Shown piece after piece: positions 15,340 to 23,743 of a DNA stretch of 43,599 bases. The notes beneath the pieces were generated by a model. It did not search any database. It had not been told where the DNA came from and saw nothing but the letters and a program-made list of their open reading frames with translations. The DNA is from JAAXKN01 sp050258815. Its GTDB lineage: Bacteria; Bacteroidota; Ignavibacteria; Ignavibacteriales; SURF-24. Positions within the stretch are counted from its first letter, which is position 1, and the number at the start of each line of letters is the position of its first letter. The DNA lies in NCBI GenBank assembly GCA_050258815.1, contig JBLMZM010000140.1, positions 1 through 43,599 on the forward strand. The letters are read 5' to 3'. A program made the position numbers and the translations under genes.

Positions 15340-16461
15340 ATGGGAAATATTACAATAAAGACTGTTGAGTCTAAAAAGGATCTGATGCAGTTTATCAAAC
15401 TGCAGTGGAAATTTTATAAAAATGACAAATACTGGGTTCCGCCGCTAATAATGGACAGGAAGAAAATCTTAAGCAAAGAGAAAAATCCATTCTATAAACA
15501 TGCTGAAATGGAAATGTTCATTGCTGAAAGAAATGGGGAACCTGTCGGCCGCGTTGCAGCCATCAAAAACGACCTGCATAATAAGTATCACAACGATAAA
15601 GTAGGGTTTTTCGGCTTTTTTGAATGCATTAACGACCAGGAAGTGGCAAACTCCTTACTTTCAAGGGCAGAAGAATGGCTGCGTTCTAAAGGCTGCGACG
15701 CCATGAGAGGACCGGCTAGTCCATCCAGCAATGACGAATGGGGAATGCTGCTGGAAGGTTTTGATGACGAACCAAGACTCCTGATGCCGTATAACCCTAA
15801 ATATTACCTGGATCTGTGTGAGAATTACGGACTTAGTAAGGTAAAGGATCTTTATGCATATAAACTGGAAAACAAAAAGGTACTATCCAGCGAAAAACTG
15901 AAACGTGTGGCGGAATTGGCAGCAAAGCGCGCCGGACTTGAGATAGAAGCCCTGAATATGAAGGACTTTAACGGCGAGCTCGAAAAAGTAAAATATGTCT
16001 ATAACAAAGCATGGGCTCCCAACTGGGGTTTTGTTCCTTTGACAAATGAGGAACTGGACGCAATGGCAGAGGACCTGAAGCCATTGGCAGAACCATCTCT
16101 GGTAATCTTTGGCAAGGTAAAGGACCAGCTCGTTGGTTTCGCACTCGTTATACTGGATTACAATCAGGTATTTAAGCAGATGAACGGAAGACTGTTTCCG
16201 TTTGGCTTTCTGAAACTTTTCACACAAAAGAAAAAAATACGCTGGGTTAGAATCATTACACTCGGTCTGATCCCTGAATTTCAGAAAAAAGGCCTGGATG
16301 CTACATTTTACTATGAGATCGTCAATCGCGCCCATAACCTGGGTGTAGATCTGGGTGAAGCAAGCTGGATACTCGAGGACAATGAAATGATGAACAGGGG
16401 TGCAGAGGTGATGAATGGTGAACTGTATAAAAAATACAGGGTATTCCAGAAAAGTATCTGA
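15340..16461 (+). CDS. GNAT-fold protein, candidate bacterial ceramide synthase (CerS)
   Basis: 373-residue protein with GNAT-like acyltransferase character in two parts. The N-terminal part has the characteristic WKFYKNDKYWVPPLIMDRK and MFIAERNGEPVGRVAAI strand-helix units, then RGPASPSSNDEWGMLLEGF. The C-terminal part has a second GNAT-type core (LVGFALVILDYN and TLGLIPEFQKKGLDATFYYEI) with a plausible acyl-CoA loop. Proteins of this length and start are commonly annotated only as hypothetical or N-acetyltransferase, but in bacterial sphingolipid loci this family includes the acyl-CoA-dependent ceramide synthase. Position directly after spt supports that role; it is an inference. The start has a good AAGGGG site. 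No signal peptide or membrane helix is seen. Confidence 0.75.
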   Translation: MGNITIKTVESKKDLMQFIKLQWKFYKNDKYWVPPLIMDRKKILSKEKNPFYKHAEMEMFIAERNGEPVGRVAAIKNDLHNKYHNDKVGFFGFFECINDQEVANSLLSRAEEWLRSKGCDAMRGPASPSSNDEWGMLLEGFDDEPRLLMPYNPKYYLDLCENYGLSKVKDLYAYKLENKKVLSSEKLKRVAELAAKRAGLEIEALNMKDFNGELEKVKYVYNKAWAPNWGFVPLTNEELDAMAEDLKPLAEPSLVIFGKVKDQLVGFALVILDYNQVFKQMNGRLFPFGFLKLFTQKKKIRWVRIITLGLIPEFQKKGLDATFYYEIVNRAHNLGVDLGEASWILEDNEMMNRGAEVMNGELYKKYRVFQKSI

Positions 16462-16484
16462 TAAGCGGACATGATGATTTGCAG

Positions 16485-16513
16485 CTTAGGCGCCCCCTGA
16501 AGGGGCGCTTAAG
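16485..16513. terminator. Strong hairpin without a T tract
   Basis: CTTAGGCGCCCC and GGGGCGCTTAAG form a 12-bp stem (one G-U pair) with loop CTGAA, just after the cerS-like stop. The absence of a following T run means it may be a transcript-end or stability structure and not a classical terminator. Confidence 0.55.
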
Positions 16514-16618
16514 ATCAGATTAGCTGTCCCAAACCTTCATAAATACTGCAGCTTTAAACCGCTGTTAAATAGTAAATTATTCTTAAGGATAACCTCATTT
16601 CCCATTAAGGATCTCCCT

Positions 16619-18604
16619 ATGAAAAAAGTATTATTCTTTCTCTGCCTGCTGCTCTCTCTTCCCCTTTATGCACAGTACAGCCCGGCTGACTATGATCTGG
16701 TACAGACTACATTCGCCAGGAAATTTGACCGTGGCATCATGGAAAACTATCTTTCCTCTCCTATAGCCGAAAGGGTCAAAGCCGGTCTGCTCAGCATAAG
16801 CAACAGCACTGATACAACATTTATTCCTTCCATACTAAAACTGGATTATTCTAAATACGGCAACTATATTTCCTTTGCACTGGGACAGTTGGGACCCTCG
16901 GACCTTTCACTTCCCTTCCTGCTGGATAAAATCGATTCAAAAGAAGAAAACCGCTTCCGGGAATCTGCCTTCGAGGCATTAGGAAAAACTGCCGGTAAAA
17001 GCACACTCGATCTGCTTATTGAGAAATACTTCAGGGAAGGGAATAAGAATTTTAACGGCCTAACACTCGCAATTGCAAATTTTAATTCAAGAGGAATCAA
17101 GTCAACAACGGGTAAGGAAACCGAAGTTCTCAGGCAAGAACTGACAGATAAAAAACTTCCGTTGAAACGCAGAATAAATGCTGTATATGCCCTCTCAAGG
17201 TCAGGCTTTCCGGTAACAATGGAAAATGACCTGCTCAGTTTACTTTCGGAAAAAGAGAATCACGAAGATGCCGTTATACTTAAGCAGTATACACTCTCTG
17301 CACTCAGGAAACTAAAAACCTTCTCAGGCAGCTCATTGCTGGCAGACTCACTTATTAAGAATACTGACTGGAGAATAAGAACTGAAGCGGCCAGGGTATT
17401 GTGCTACAAAAAGTATAATTCGCGCGACGAATTGGATTCATACCTTCAGCTTCTTGAGGACAGAAATCCAAATGTCTCCAGACAGGCTGCTATTTCAGTA
17501 AAGGAAGTAGTGCCGGATAGCGGACTCCTTGGTTATCTTAAGGATGAGATCAGGACCAGAATTCTGCACTCCGCGTATACAGCAAATACACTTGGAGAAT
17601 TGTTAATTAGCTATGCAAAGATAAATCCGGGTAATATTTTTGAGCTCATAAATGAAACAAAAGGAAGGGTAAGGAATATATTCCTGTTCAGGGCTATTGC
17701 AGAAGACCATTCTTCACCGGAGAAGAATCTGGCATTTTTACTTGAAAATGCATCTGCAAAGGATAAGAATGAGCGGCTCGAACTTCTTGGCGGTTTACTT
17801 GAGCTGCAGAAATACTTCCCTGATGACCAGCGCCTGGATAGCCTGCTAATGCTAAATCTATCATCTGACTTTGCCGCTGCTGTTTCCGTAACTGCAGACG
17901 GCCTCGATTCCCTGTTTATAATCAGGCATGCCCCTGAACTTAAAAAAATAGTAAAAAGGCAGACGGCGCTATACCTGGACAATCCCTATTTTATGGAAAG
18001 TAATTTTTCCCTGGCAAACCTTGCAAAAAAGATCGGTCCCCAGTTCAGGCTCGAAGTGCTGAACTCAATGAAAATGTCGGCACTGCATTCAGTAAGCAGT
18101 TTTGCATTCAGGGAACTGGGTAAGAACTACCCTCGCAAAGATGACCTGCTGAATTTCGGTAATTTCTGGAATAATGCATTTAAATACAAAAGTGCCAGAA
18201 TAACAACCGATAAGGGCAGCTTTACTATAAAGTTCTCTCCCGAAATGGCACCAGTTTCAGTGGGCAGTTTCTGTTATCTTGCCTTGAAAGGGTTCTATAA
18301 TAACATTATTTTCCATCGTGTGGTGCCCGATTTTGTGATCCAGGCCGGAGATCCTGATGGGACAGGCTGGGGTGGACCTGACTACGAAATCATTACCGAA
18401 GCCTCCCCCGTTCCATTTGACGGCGCTTATGTAGGGATGGCAAGTGCAGGCAGGGATACCGAAGGCTCCCAATGGTTTGTTATGCATAGCAACTTCCCAC
18501 ACCTGAACGGGCGTTATTCAAATTTTGGTAAAGTAATTGAAGGTATGAATGTGGTGTCAAGAGTGGATCAGGGCGATAAAATCCTCAAAATTGACCTAAA
18601 GTAA
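16619..18604 (+). CDS. Exported HEAT-repeat protein with C-terminal cyclophilin domain
   Basis: 661-residue protein. A signal peptide (MKKVLFFLCLLLSLPLYAQ) is followed by helical repeats of HEAT type (about 50-330, for example FRESAFEALGKTAGKSTLDLLIEKY and RNPNVSRQAAISVKEV), a further helical stretch, and a cyclophilin-type peptidyl-prolyl isomerase domain (about 515-660). The isomerase domain shows NIIFHRVVPDFVIQAGDPDG, GMASAGRDTEGSQWFV and GRYSNFGKVIEGMNVV, with the catalytic Arg in FHRV and Gln in DFVIQAGD. It would act in the periplasm as a folding factor whose HEAT part recruits clients; that division of labour is inferred. An AAGGATCTCCCT stretch precedes the ATG. The gene stands alone between terminators. 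Confidence 0.9.
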   Translation: MKKVLFFLCLLLSLPLYAQYSPADYDLVQTTFARKFDRGIMENYLSSPIAERVKAGLLSISNSTDTTFIPSILKLDYSKYGNYISFALGQLGPSDLSLPFLLDKIDSKEENRFRESAFEALGKTAGKSTLDLLIEKYFREGNKNFNGLTLAIANFNSRGIKSTTGKETEVLRQELTDKKLPLKRRINAVYALSRSGFPVTMENDLLSLLSEKENHEDAVILKQYTLSALRKLKTFSGSSLLADSLIKNTDWRIRTEAARVLCYKKYNSRDELDSYLQLLEDRNPNVSRQAAISVKEVVPDSGLLGYLKDEIRTRILHSAYTANTLGELLISYAKINPGNIFELINETKGRVRNIFLFRAIAEDHSSPEKNLAFLLENASAKDKNERLELLGGLLELQKYFPDDQRLDSLLMLNLSSDFAAAVSVTADGLDSLFIIRHAPELKKIVKRQTALYLDNPYFMESNFSLANLAKKIGPQFRLEVLNSMKMSALHSVSSFAFRELGKNYPRKDDLLNFGNFWNNAFKYKSARITTDKGSFTIKFSPEMAPVSVGSFCYLALKGFYNNIIFHRVVPDFVIQAGDPDGTGWGGPDYEIITEASPVPFDGAYVGMASAGRDTEGSQWFVMHSNFPHLNGRYSNFGKVIEGMNVVSRVDQGDKILKIDLK

Positions 18605-18623
18605 GAATATTATAACCAGTTAT

Positions 18624-18663
18624 AAAAAATCCTGATGTCTGAATTCAGATATCAGGATTTTTT
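18624..18663. terminator. Bidirectional terminator, near-perfect 40-base palindrome
   Basis: AAAAAATCCTGAT and ATCAGGATTTTTT flank a central region that continues to pair (GTCTGAATTCAGAT). A and T tracts at both ends make it suitable for both converging genes. Confidence 0.9.
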
Positions 18664-18713
18664 GTTTAATTTCATCTTCGATAATGCCGGCATTGAAATA
18701 AGCCGGTTATACT

Positions 18714-19607
18714 TTAGGGCTGCTGAACAGCTTCGTCATACTTAGAGATATGGGCAGGATCGATTTTCTTTAACATGCTGAAGATCGACTTATCAGGGTA
18801 GTCACTCAGATAATTTATAACCTCAGAATTCTTTGCGTCAAAGAAAACCTTTAGAAGCACTCCCCTTATATCCAGTTTTGCTCTTGTAGCATCCAGATCC
18901 TTAACAAGCTTGGCAATATTACCCTGGGCTTTTTCTTTATACTTGGGAATTGAAAATATGTCCAGGCCGTTGTAATGGTAATCAAAATAATCTTCCCTGA
19001 AGGTCCTGAACTTTTCACTTACCAGATCTTCAATTAAACCCCTGCGGCTATAAGGACTTGTGCTTTTTTCCCAGCCTTTGGGAGTAGTGCTGTTCTGTCC
19101 TAACAGCGTAAGATTATAAGCCTGTGTAAAAAGCGGTGATCCTCCCAGCATTGTATATGAATCGGCATCCAGACCAATGATCAGATAAGCATAAAAATCT
19201 AAAAAGCTGGTCAGGGGGTCAAAAATATTCGAATTAAAATACATCGACTGTCCGCGCTGGTATGTGAAATTCCACGCATTATCCATAACATTGAGCATCA
19301 GTGAAGACCTGGAGCTTTTATAAATAGGTCTCAGACTGGTAACATTCACCTGTGCTGAATAATGGGTATCATCAGTTGCGTTATCTAAAAATATGTTGAA
19401 TGAACATTTAATCTTGCTCCCCTCCCAGGTTTGACCGGAAAAGCGGTTATTATTCAGATAATCCTGGATCTCCTGCGCAAAATTTCCAAGCAGATCTTTA
19501 TTTGTGGTCGGCAGGCTTTCATAATTCACCTTAACGGTAGCTTCCAGTTCTTGAGCAAAGAGGTAAGCAGGCAGAAGGATTAATAGGAGAGTTATTAAAT
19601 ATTTCAT
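18714..19607 (-). CDS. DUF4835 protein (PorD-type, T9SS-associated)
   Basis: 297-residue exported protein with a signal peptide (MKYLITLLLILLPAYLFAQ). The DUF4835 pattern is clear: LEATVKVNYESLPTTNK, FNIFLDNATDDTHYSAQVNV, the surface pattern PIYKSSRSSLMLNVMD, and DFYAYLIIGLDADSY. This family is often labelled PorD because of its link to type IX secretion in Bacteroidota; its exact role in the machine is not settled. The ATG at 19607 is chosen over an upstream TTG because the signal peptide begins there and GGAAACAG precedes it. It is divergent from a PorV/PorQ-like gene across only about 56 bases, which supports a shared envelope role. Confidence 0.85.
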   Translation of the reverse strand: MKYLITLLLILLPAYLFAQELEATVKVNYESLPTTNKDLLGNFAQEIQDYLNNNRFSGQTWEGSKIKCSFNIFLDNATDDTHYSAQVNVTSLRPIYKSSRSSLMLNVMDNAWNFTYQRGQSMYFNSNIFDPLTSFLDFYAYLIIGLDADSYTMLGGSPLFTQAYNLTLLGQNSTTPKGWEKSTSPYSRRGLIEDLVSEKFRTFREDYFDYHYNGLDIFSIPKYKEKAQGNIAKLVKDLDATRAKLDIRGVLLKVFFDAKNSEVINYLSDYPDKSIFSMLKKIDPAHISKYDEAVQQP

Positions 19608-19663
19608 CTCTGTTTCCAAAAATTATTTAAATGTTGATTTAATATATAAATTTGAATATTATT

Positions 19664-20518
19664 ATGCCAGATGTTTATGACATTTCCATGCCTCCTGTTT
19701 TATACACATATTTCTTCTTAATTGTTTCCTCCTCACTTTTTTATGCACAACTAAATCCAGGTGCGCGACAGATAGCTATGGCCAATTCTGATGTTGCACA
19801 AAGTAATGATGTTTTTGCGGTTTTTAATAACCCGGCGGGCCTGGCACAGGTCGGCTGGAGAGAGTTCGGTATATTTTATTCCCCTTCCCCATTCGGATTG
19901 CAGGAGCTTGCCCAGGGTGCATTTGCCTATAATGAGCCGACCGGTATCGGATCGTTTTCACTGGGAGCAACAACGTATGGTTTTGAACTGTACCGTGAAA
20001 ACAGGTTATCACTGGCATATGCCTGCAAACTCCCGGCAATATGCCTGGGCGCTGCGGTTAATTATAACAATGTTTCCATTAAAAACTACGGTGCAGCCGG
20101 GGCTGTTACATTGGATCTTGGAATACTGGCAGGTTTAACAGATTATCTAAGCTGGGGCCTCTCCATACATAATTTATTTCATTCATCCTTTGGAAATGAA
20201 AAAGATCAGATTCCTCAGATTTTCAGCTCTGGTTTCAGCTACAGAGCTTCAGACGAAATTACACTGAATGCATCCCTTGAAAAGGACAGGGCGTATCCCC
20301 CGTCCGTAAGAGCCGGGATAGAGTATGATATTATCAGATATCTTGCACTCAGAATCGGACTGTCCACCGAACCCGATAAGTTTACGGCAGGCATCGGACT
20401 GAAGTATTCATATTTCGAATTTGACTATGCAGTCTTCAGCCACCAGGACCTCGGAATAACACACCAGGCTGGTGTACTTATAAGCTTCAGAAGTGATGAT
20501 AAAAGTTCACATAAATAA
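19664..20518 (+). CDS. PorV/PorQ-like outer-membrane beta-barrel protein
   Basis: About 284 residues. After a hydrophobic leader (VLYTYFFLIVSSSLFYAQ) the mature protein begins LNPGARQIAMANSDVAQSNDVFAVFNNPAGLAQVG, the typical start of PorV/PorQ and UPF0164-like barrels, followed by alternating beta-strands to the end. Such proteins serve as T9SS shuttle or attachment barrels or as small-molecule channels. The start is uncertain: a TTG at 19652, ATG at 19664 and ATG at 19688 are all in frame. An exact -7 element TAAATTTG at 19647-19654 would put transcription start near 19661, favouring one of the ATGs. It is followed after 48 bases by the HhH-barrel gene, likely in one operon. Confidence 0.75.
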   Translation: MPDVYDISMPPVLYTYFFLIVSSSLFYAQLNPGARQIAMANSDVAQSNDVFAVFNNPAGLAQVGWREFGIFYSPSPFGLQELAQGAFAYNEPTGIGSFSLGATTYGFELYRENRLSLAYACKLPAICLGAAVNYNNVSIKNYGAAGAVTLDLGILAGLTDYLSWGLSIHNLFHSSFGNEKDQIPQIFSSGFSYRASDEITLNASLEKDRAYPPSVRAGIEYDIIRYLALRIGLSTEPDKFTAGIGLKYSYFEFDYAVFSHQDLGITHQAGVLISFRSDDKSSHK

Positions 20519-20566
20519 TATCCTTTTCAAATCCCAAACAGACTTCTTCCATTTATAATAATAACA

Positions 20567-22552
20567 ATGACCACTAAACTTCAGTACAGTATAATAATAC
20601 TGCTAGTTGCAATTCCCTCTGCACGGTTTTCACAACAGGATTCCTCCTGTGTGTTACCGGACAAATATCTTATCCAGCAGCTGGAAGGAACCATACCTTT
20701 TATAACGGGTCCTGAGCAATATGATTTCCTTGAAGTCACTTCCGATGACCCTGTCAACATTAATACTGCCGGATTATATGATCTTCTGAGGGTTCCTTTC
20801 CTCGGTTTCAGCGGTGCACTATCCATCCTGGAACACAGAAGAAAGTATGGACCCTTCTTCAGCACTAATGAACTGCACTCAATCAGTGATCTCTCTAACC
20901 TCAACATCTATTGCATTTTACCATACTTAACTACAGGGAATACTGAACTGACCAAGGCCAATCCAAACAATTTAAGCAATAAGCCAAATTCTGCCGAGGA
21001 CTTTCATGCAAGCCTGCGCACAAGGATATCCGGTAACACGCTTAATAATAAAGCAGTTACGGAAAACAACTATAATGGTTCACCTGCTAAAATTTATAAT
21101 CGCATTCAACTATACAACCATAGCAAATATATGCTAGGGCTCACTTTTGAAAAAGATGCGGGAGAAAAAAGCCTTACGGATTTTACTTCATTTTATCTCT
21201 CAGTCAGGAACTTCAGCTGCTTTAATGCTATAATAGTTGGGGATTATAGCGTTCAGTTCGGACAGGGACTCGCACTATGGGGCCCGTACGGATTTCTCAA
21301 GGGCAGTGAAGCAATAAATAACCTGCATAAGCCTGAAAGCAGCATCATCCCATACACAGGAAGTGATGAAAACAGGTTCTTCCGCGGAGCAGCATTAAGC
21401 ATTCCCTTGAGTAATTTTACTCTTACACCTTTTTATTCTGCAAACCGGCTCGATGCATCTGTTGACACCTCAACGGGTAAAATTACTTCCCTGCTGACTT
21501 CTGGATATCACAGAAGCACCGGTGAATTGGACAGAAAAGACAAGGTAAAGGAGTCCATTTATGGATTAAGGGTTGATTACAACACAAACGACTTCAGGGC
21601 AGGTATATTGTATTACAATTCAGAATTCAGCCACTCCTTCCTCAATGAGGCACCGGATGACCTGTCGGGAAACAGGTTCGGCATATTTTCCTTATCCTGT
21701 AAATTGCATTATGAAAAACTGTTCTTCTCGGGTGAGGCTGCCTTCTCCAGGTCAAAAGCTGCATTCATCAATTCATTGGAGATTAAATTGAATAAGAATA
21801 TATCTTCTGTGGTTTCAATAAGGAATTACCCCTCCGGTTTTACGGCGCTGCATTCCAATGCTTTCGGAGGTAGCTCAGGTGCAGCTAATGATGAATCGGG
21901 GGTTTATACCGGACTTAGAATCCAGAGTACTTATGGTAAAATTAACATCTACTTCGATCAGTTCAGGCATGTCCGCACCTCTTCTGCCTTCCCGTCAAAT
22001 GGTAATGACCTGTCAATTGATCTCTCCCTCCCCCCGGTTTACGACCTTAAAATGAGTCTCAGGTACAGGAATGGTTATGAGGGAATAGTTGAATGGGACA
22101 ATATTTCAGGTAAAACTGAAAGGATTGTAAGAACCTATAGGGCAGAAATTCTATATGATTTTTCTCACAGATTCTATCTTAAAAGCCGTATTGACTTTAA
22201 CAACTATAATATTACTGGCACCGGAATAAAAGAGAATGGTTTTGCTGCTTATCAGGAAACGGGTCTGTCATCTGGTAACTTATTCTCTTTTTATGCCAGA
22301 GTTACATACTTTAATACGGATTCTTATTATTCAAGGATATTTCAGATGGAAGGAGACGTACCGGGCATTCTGGTCTCCACAATGCTCTATGGGAAAGGGA
22401 TCAACTGGTATGTTAAATTTCAGTACAGGCCGGCTGCCGGACTGACACTGGTATTTAAATATTCGGAAAAGTATAACTCGCTCAGAACTGCTTCAAGTGG
22501 TGAAGATATAACAACTGACGGCTACAGTTTTCAGGCTGAAATTAAATTATGA
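20567..22552 (+). CDS. Outer-membrane protein with N-terminal helix-hairpin-helix and beta-barrel
   Basis: 661 residues. A signal peptide (to about 22) precedes a ComEA-like helix-hairpin-helix stretch (about 63-125) with VNINTAGLYDLLRVPFLGFS and the second motif around HRRKYGPFFSTNELHSI. From about 150 to the end the sequence is a series of beta-strands with aromatic girdles, as expected for a barrel. The HhH form normally contacts DNA backbones in competence proteins, so DNA binding at the cell surface or periplasm is conceivable, but here it may be purely structural. I know of similar HhH-plus-barrel proteins in Bacteroidota without an assigned function. The gene follows the PorV-like gene and ends at a strong terminator. 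Confidence 0.75.
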   Translation: MTTKLQYSIIILLVAIPSARFSQQDSSCVLPDKYLIQQLEGTIPFITGPEQYDFLEVTSDDPVNINTAGLYDLLRVPFLGFSGALSILEHRRKYGPFFSTNELHSISDLSNLNIYCILPYLTTGNTELTKANPNNLSNKPNSAEDFHASLRTRISGNTLNNKAVTENNYNGSPAKIYNRIQLYNHSKYMLGLTFEKDAGEKSLTDFTSFYLSVRNFSCFNAIIVGDYSVQFGQGLALWGPYGFLKGSEAINNLHKPESSIIPYTGSDENRFFRGAALSIPLSNFTLTPFYSANRLDASVDTSTGKITSLLTSGYHRSTGELDRKDKVKESIYGLRVDYNTNDFRAGILYYNSEFSHSFLNEAPDDLSGNRFGIFSLSCKLHYEKLFFSGEAAFSRSKAAFINSLEIKLNKNISSVVSIRNYPSGFTALHSNAFGGSSGAANDESGVYTGLRIQSTYGKINIYFDQFRHVRTSSAFPSNGNDLSIDLSLPPVYDLKMSLRYRNGYEGIVEWDNISGKTERIVRTYRAEILYDFSHRFYLKSRIDFNNYNITGTGIKENGFAAYQETGLSSGNLFSFYARVTYFNTDSYYSRIFQMEGDVPGILVSTMLYGKGINWYVKFQYRPAAGLTLVFKYSEKYNSLRTASSGEDITTDGYSFQAEIKL

Positions 22553-22557
22553 TATAA

Positions 22558-22587
22558 AGCAAAGCCTGCTTTTACGCAGGCTTTGCT
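22558..22587. terminator. Terminator between convergent genes
   Basis: AGCAAAGCCTGC and GCAGGCTTTGCT form a perfect 12-bp stem with loop TTTTAC directly after the barrel-protein stop. There is no long T run after it. Confidence 0.75.
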
Positions 22588-22613
22588 CATCCTTGAATTA
22601 TTACCATTCTGAA

Positions 22614-23336
22614 TTAAGACCATGTTCCCTGATGCAGTGGGTTTCCGTCAAGTCCATACTGCCACCACTGTCCCCCGCCATTAGCATCCCACAGGGCCTT
22701 GAATGAAAGTGTCTGTCCAAGATAGAAGAGCACCTGTCCGGTCTTATCCGAATTATTGGTCAGTTCTGTTCTTGTAATAAGTTTGCCGCTGTTATCGAAG
22801 GCATTTACGCTTCCTGTCAGAGATCCGTCGGGATTCTGCTTCCAGGCATATTCACCCTGAAGCAGCTGGGAATTATTTGCGAATAATTTCCAGTTGCCAG
22901 TTTTGCCATCAGCACTCGTGGTACCCTCCAGAGCAAGCCAGTTGTTGTAACTTACTGAATCACTGGTGCCGCTAACTGTAAGTTTCCATAGAAAACTTCC
23001 ATCCTGCTGAGGTGTAGCATTCAGTGTCATGGTCAATGTGCCATTAAGGAATTTCCTGCTCCAGATCCCGTTATCATAAGTAGCCTGCACGTTGGCAAAC
23101 AGGCTGGAATAATTCAAGAACAGGTTCATTGACTTCACATAACCATTTACCAGCATTAACATCGGGTTCTGTGAGGATGAAACAGGACCGTTAAAGATCA
23201 CATTTGGCACCGGAGGAGGTGTCTGGGTGCCGGTATCTGCCGGAGAGGAAGGATTCGAATCCTTTTTTGAACATCCGGCAGCGAAAATCAAAAGAGTCAT
23301 TAATATTGCAACTGTATAACCAAAACGATTTCTCAT
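22614..23336 (-). CDS. Lipoprotein of unknown function
   Basis: 240-residue lipoprotein with a clear signal and lipobox (LLIFAAGC, Cys about 22), then a Ser/Pro/Thr-rich spacer (SKKDSNPSSPADTGTQTPPP) typical of surface lipoproteins. The remaining domain is beta-rich with regular motifs such as GIWSRKFLNGTLTM, GSFLWKLTVSG, GNWKLFANN and GSLTGSVNAF, suggesting a small beta-barrel or lipocalin-like sandwich. I do not recognise the family. The ATG at 23336 is chosen because AAGGAG stands about 7 bases upstream; the longer frame to 23378 lacks this. Confidence 0.75.
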   Translation of the reverse strand: MRNRFGYTVAILMTLLIFAAGCSKKDSNPSSPADTGTQTPPPVPNVIFNGPVSSSQNPMLMLVNGYVKSMNLFLNYSSLFANVQATYDNGIWSRKFLNGTLTMTLNATPQQDGSFLWKLTVSGTSDSVSYNNWLALEGTTSADGKTGNWKLFANNSQLLQGEYAWKQNPDGSLTGSVNAFDNSGKLITRTELTNNSDKTGQVLFYLGQTLSFKALWDANGGGQWWQYGLDGNPLHQGTWS

Positions 23337-23743
23337 GCTGTTTCTCCTTTTAATTAAAAAATACCATGGATCTGCCAAGGGAATGAAATAATAGTTATGC
23401 CAATTAAGATTTGTTTGCCGTAATATTCCCCTCTTTTACTCTCCCTATATAAATATGATATGAAATCTTTTTTATGTTTGCAAAAATTTTGTGATGGTAA
23501 TTTTTATACATAAAAACAGCCAGGATATAGCAGGGCCTGATCTAGTAACTGTGAGGACCTGCTGGTTTGTTAAATTTCAGCATTTTATGGTCTCACTTTG
23601 AAAGCATATTTAAAAGACATCTTCTCCGGCTAAACCGGGGGTTGTAATGAATAATCTAAACTTGTATTTTTCTTGCTAACATAAGAGGAATTCTCTAATT
23701 TTCATTGTAAAGTTTCAGCTATTCACAAAAAAGGACTCACATT
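23337..23743. other. 407-base intergenic region before the citrate module
   Basis: No gene is seen. It separates the divergent lipoprotein gene and isocitrate dehydrogenase gene, so it should hold promoters for both. An imperfect hairpin AGCAGG...CCTGCT (23529-23563) and a short CCGG-CTAAA-CCGG hairpin (about 23629-23641) are visible. No recognised riboswitch pattern or promoter with correct spacing was found. Confidence 0.4.

Noticed and set aside
23529..23563. Hairpin in the long intergenic region as a riboswitch
   Set aside because: The stem is interrupted by a mismatch and there is no recognisable aptamer core or following terminator.
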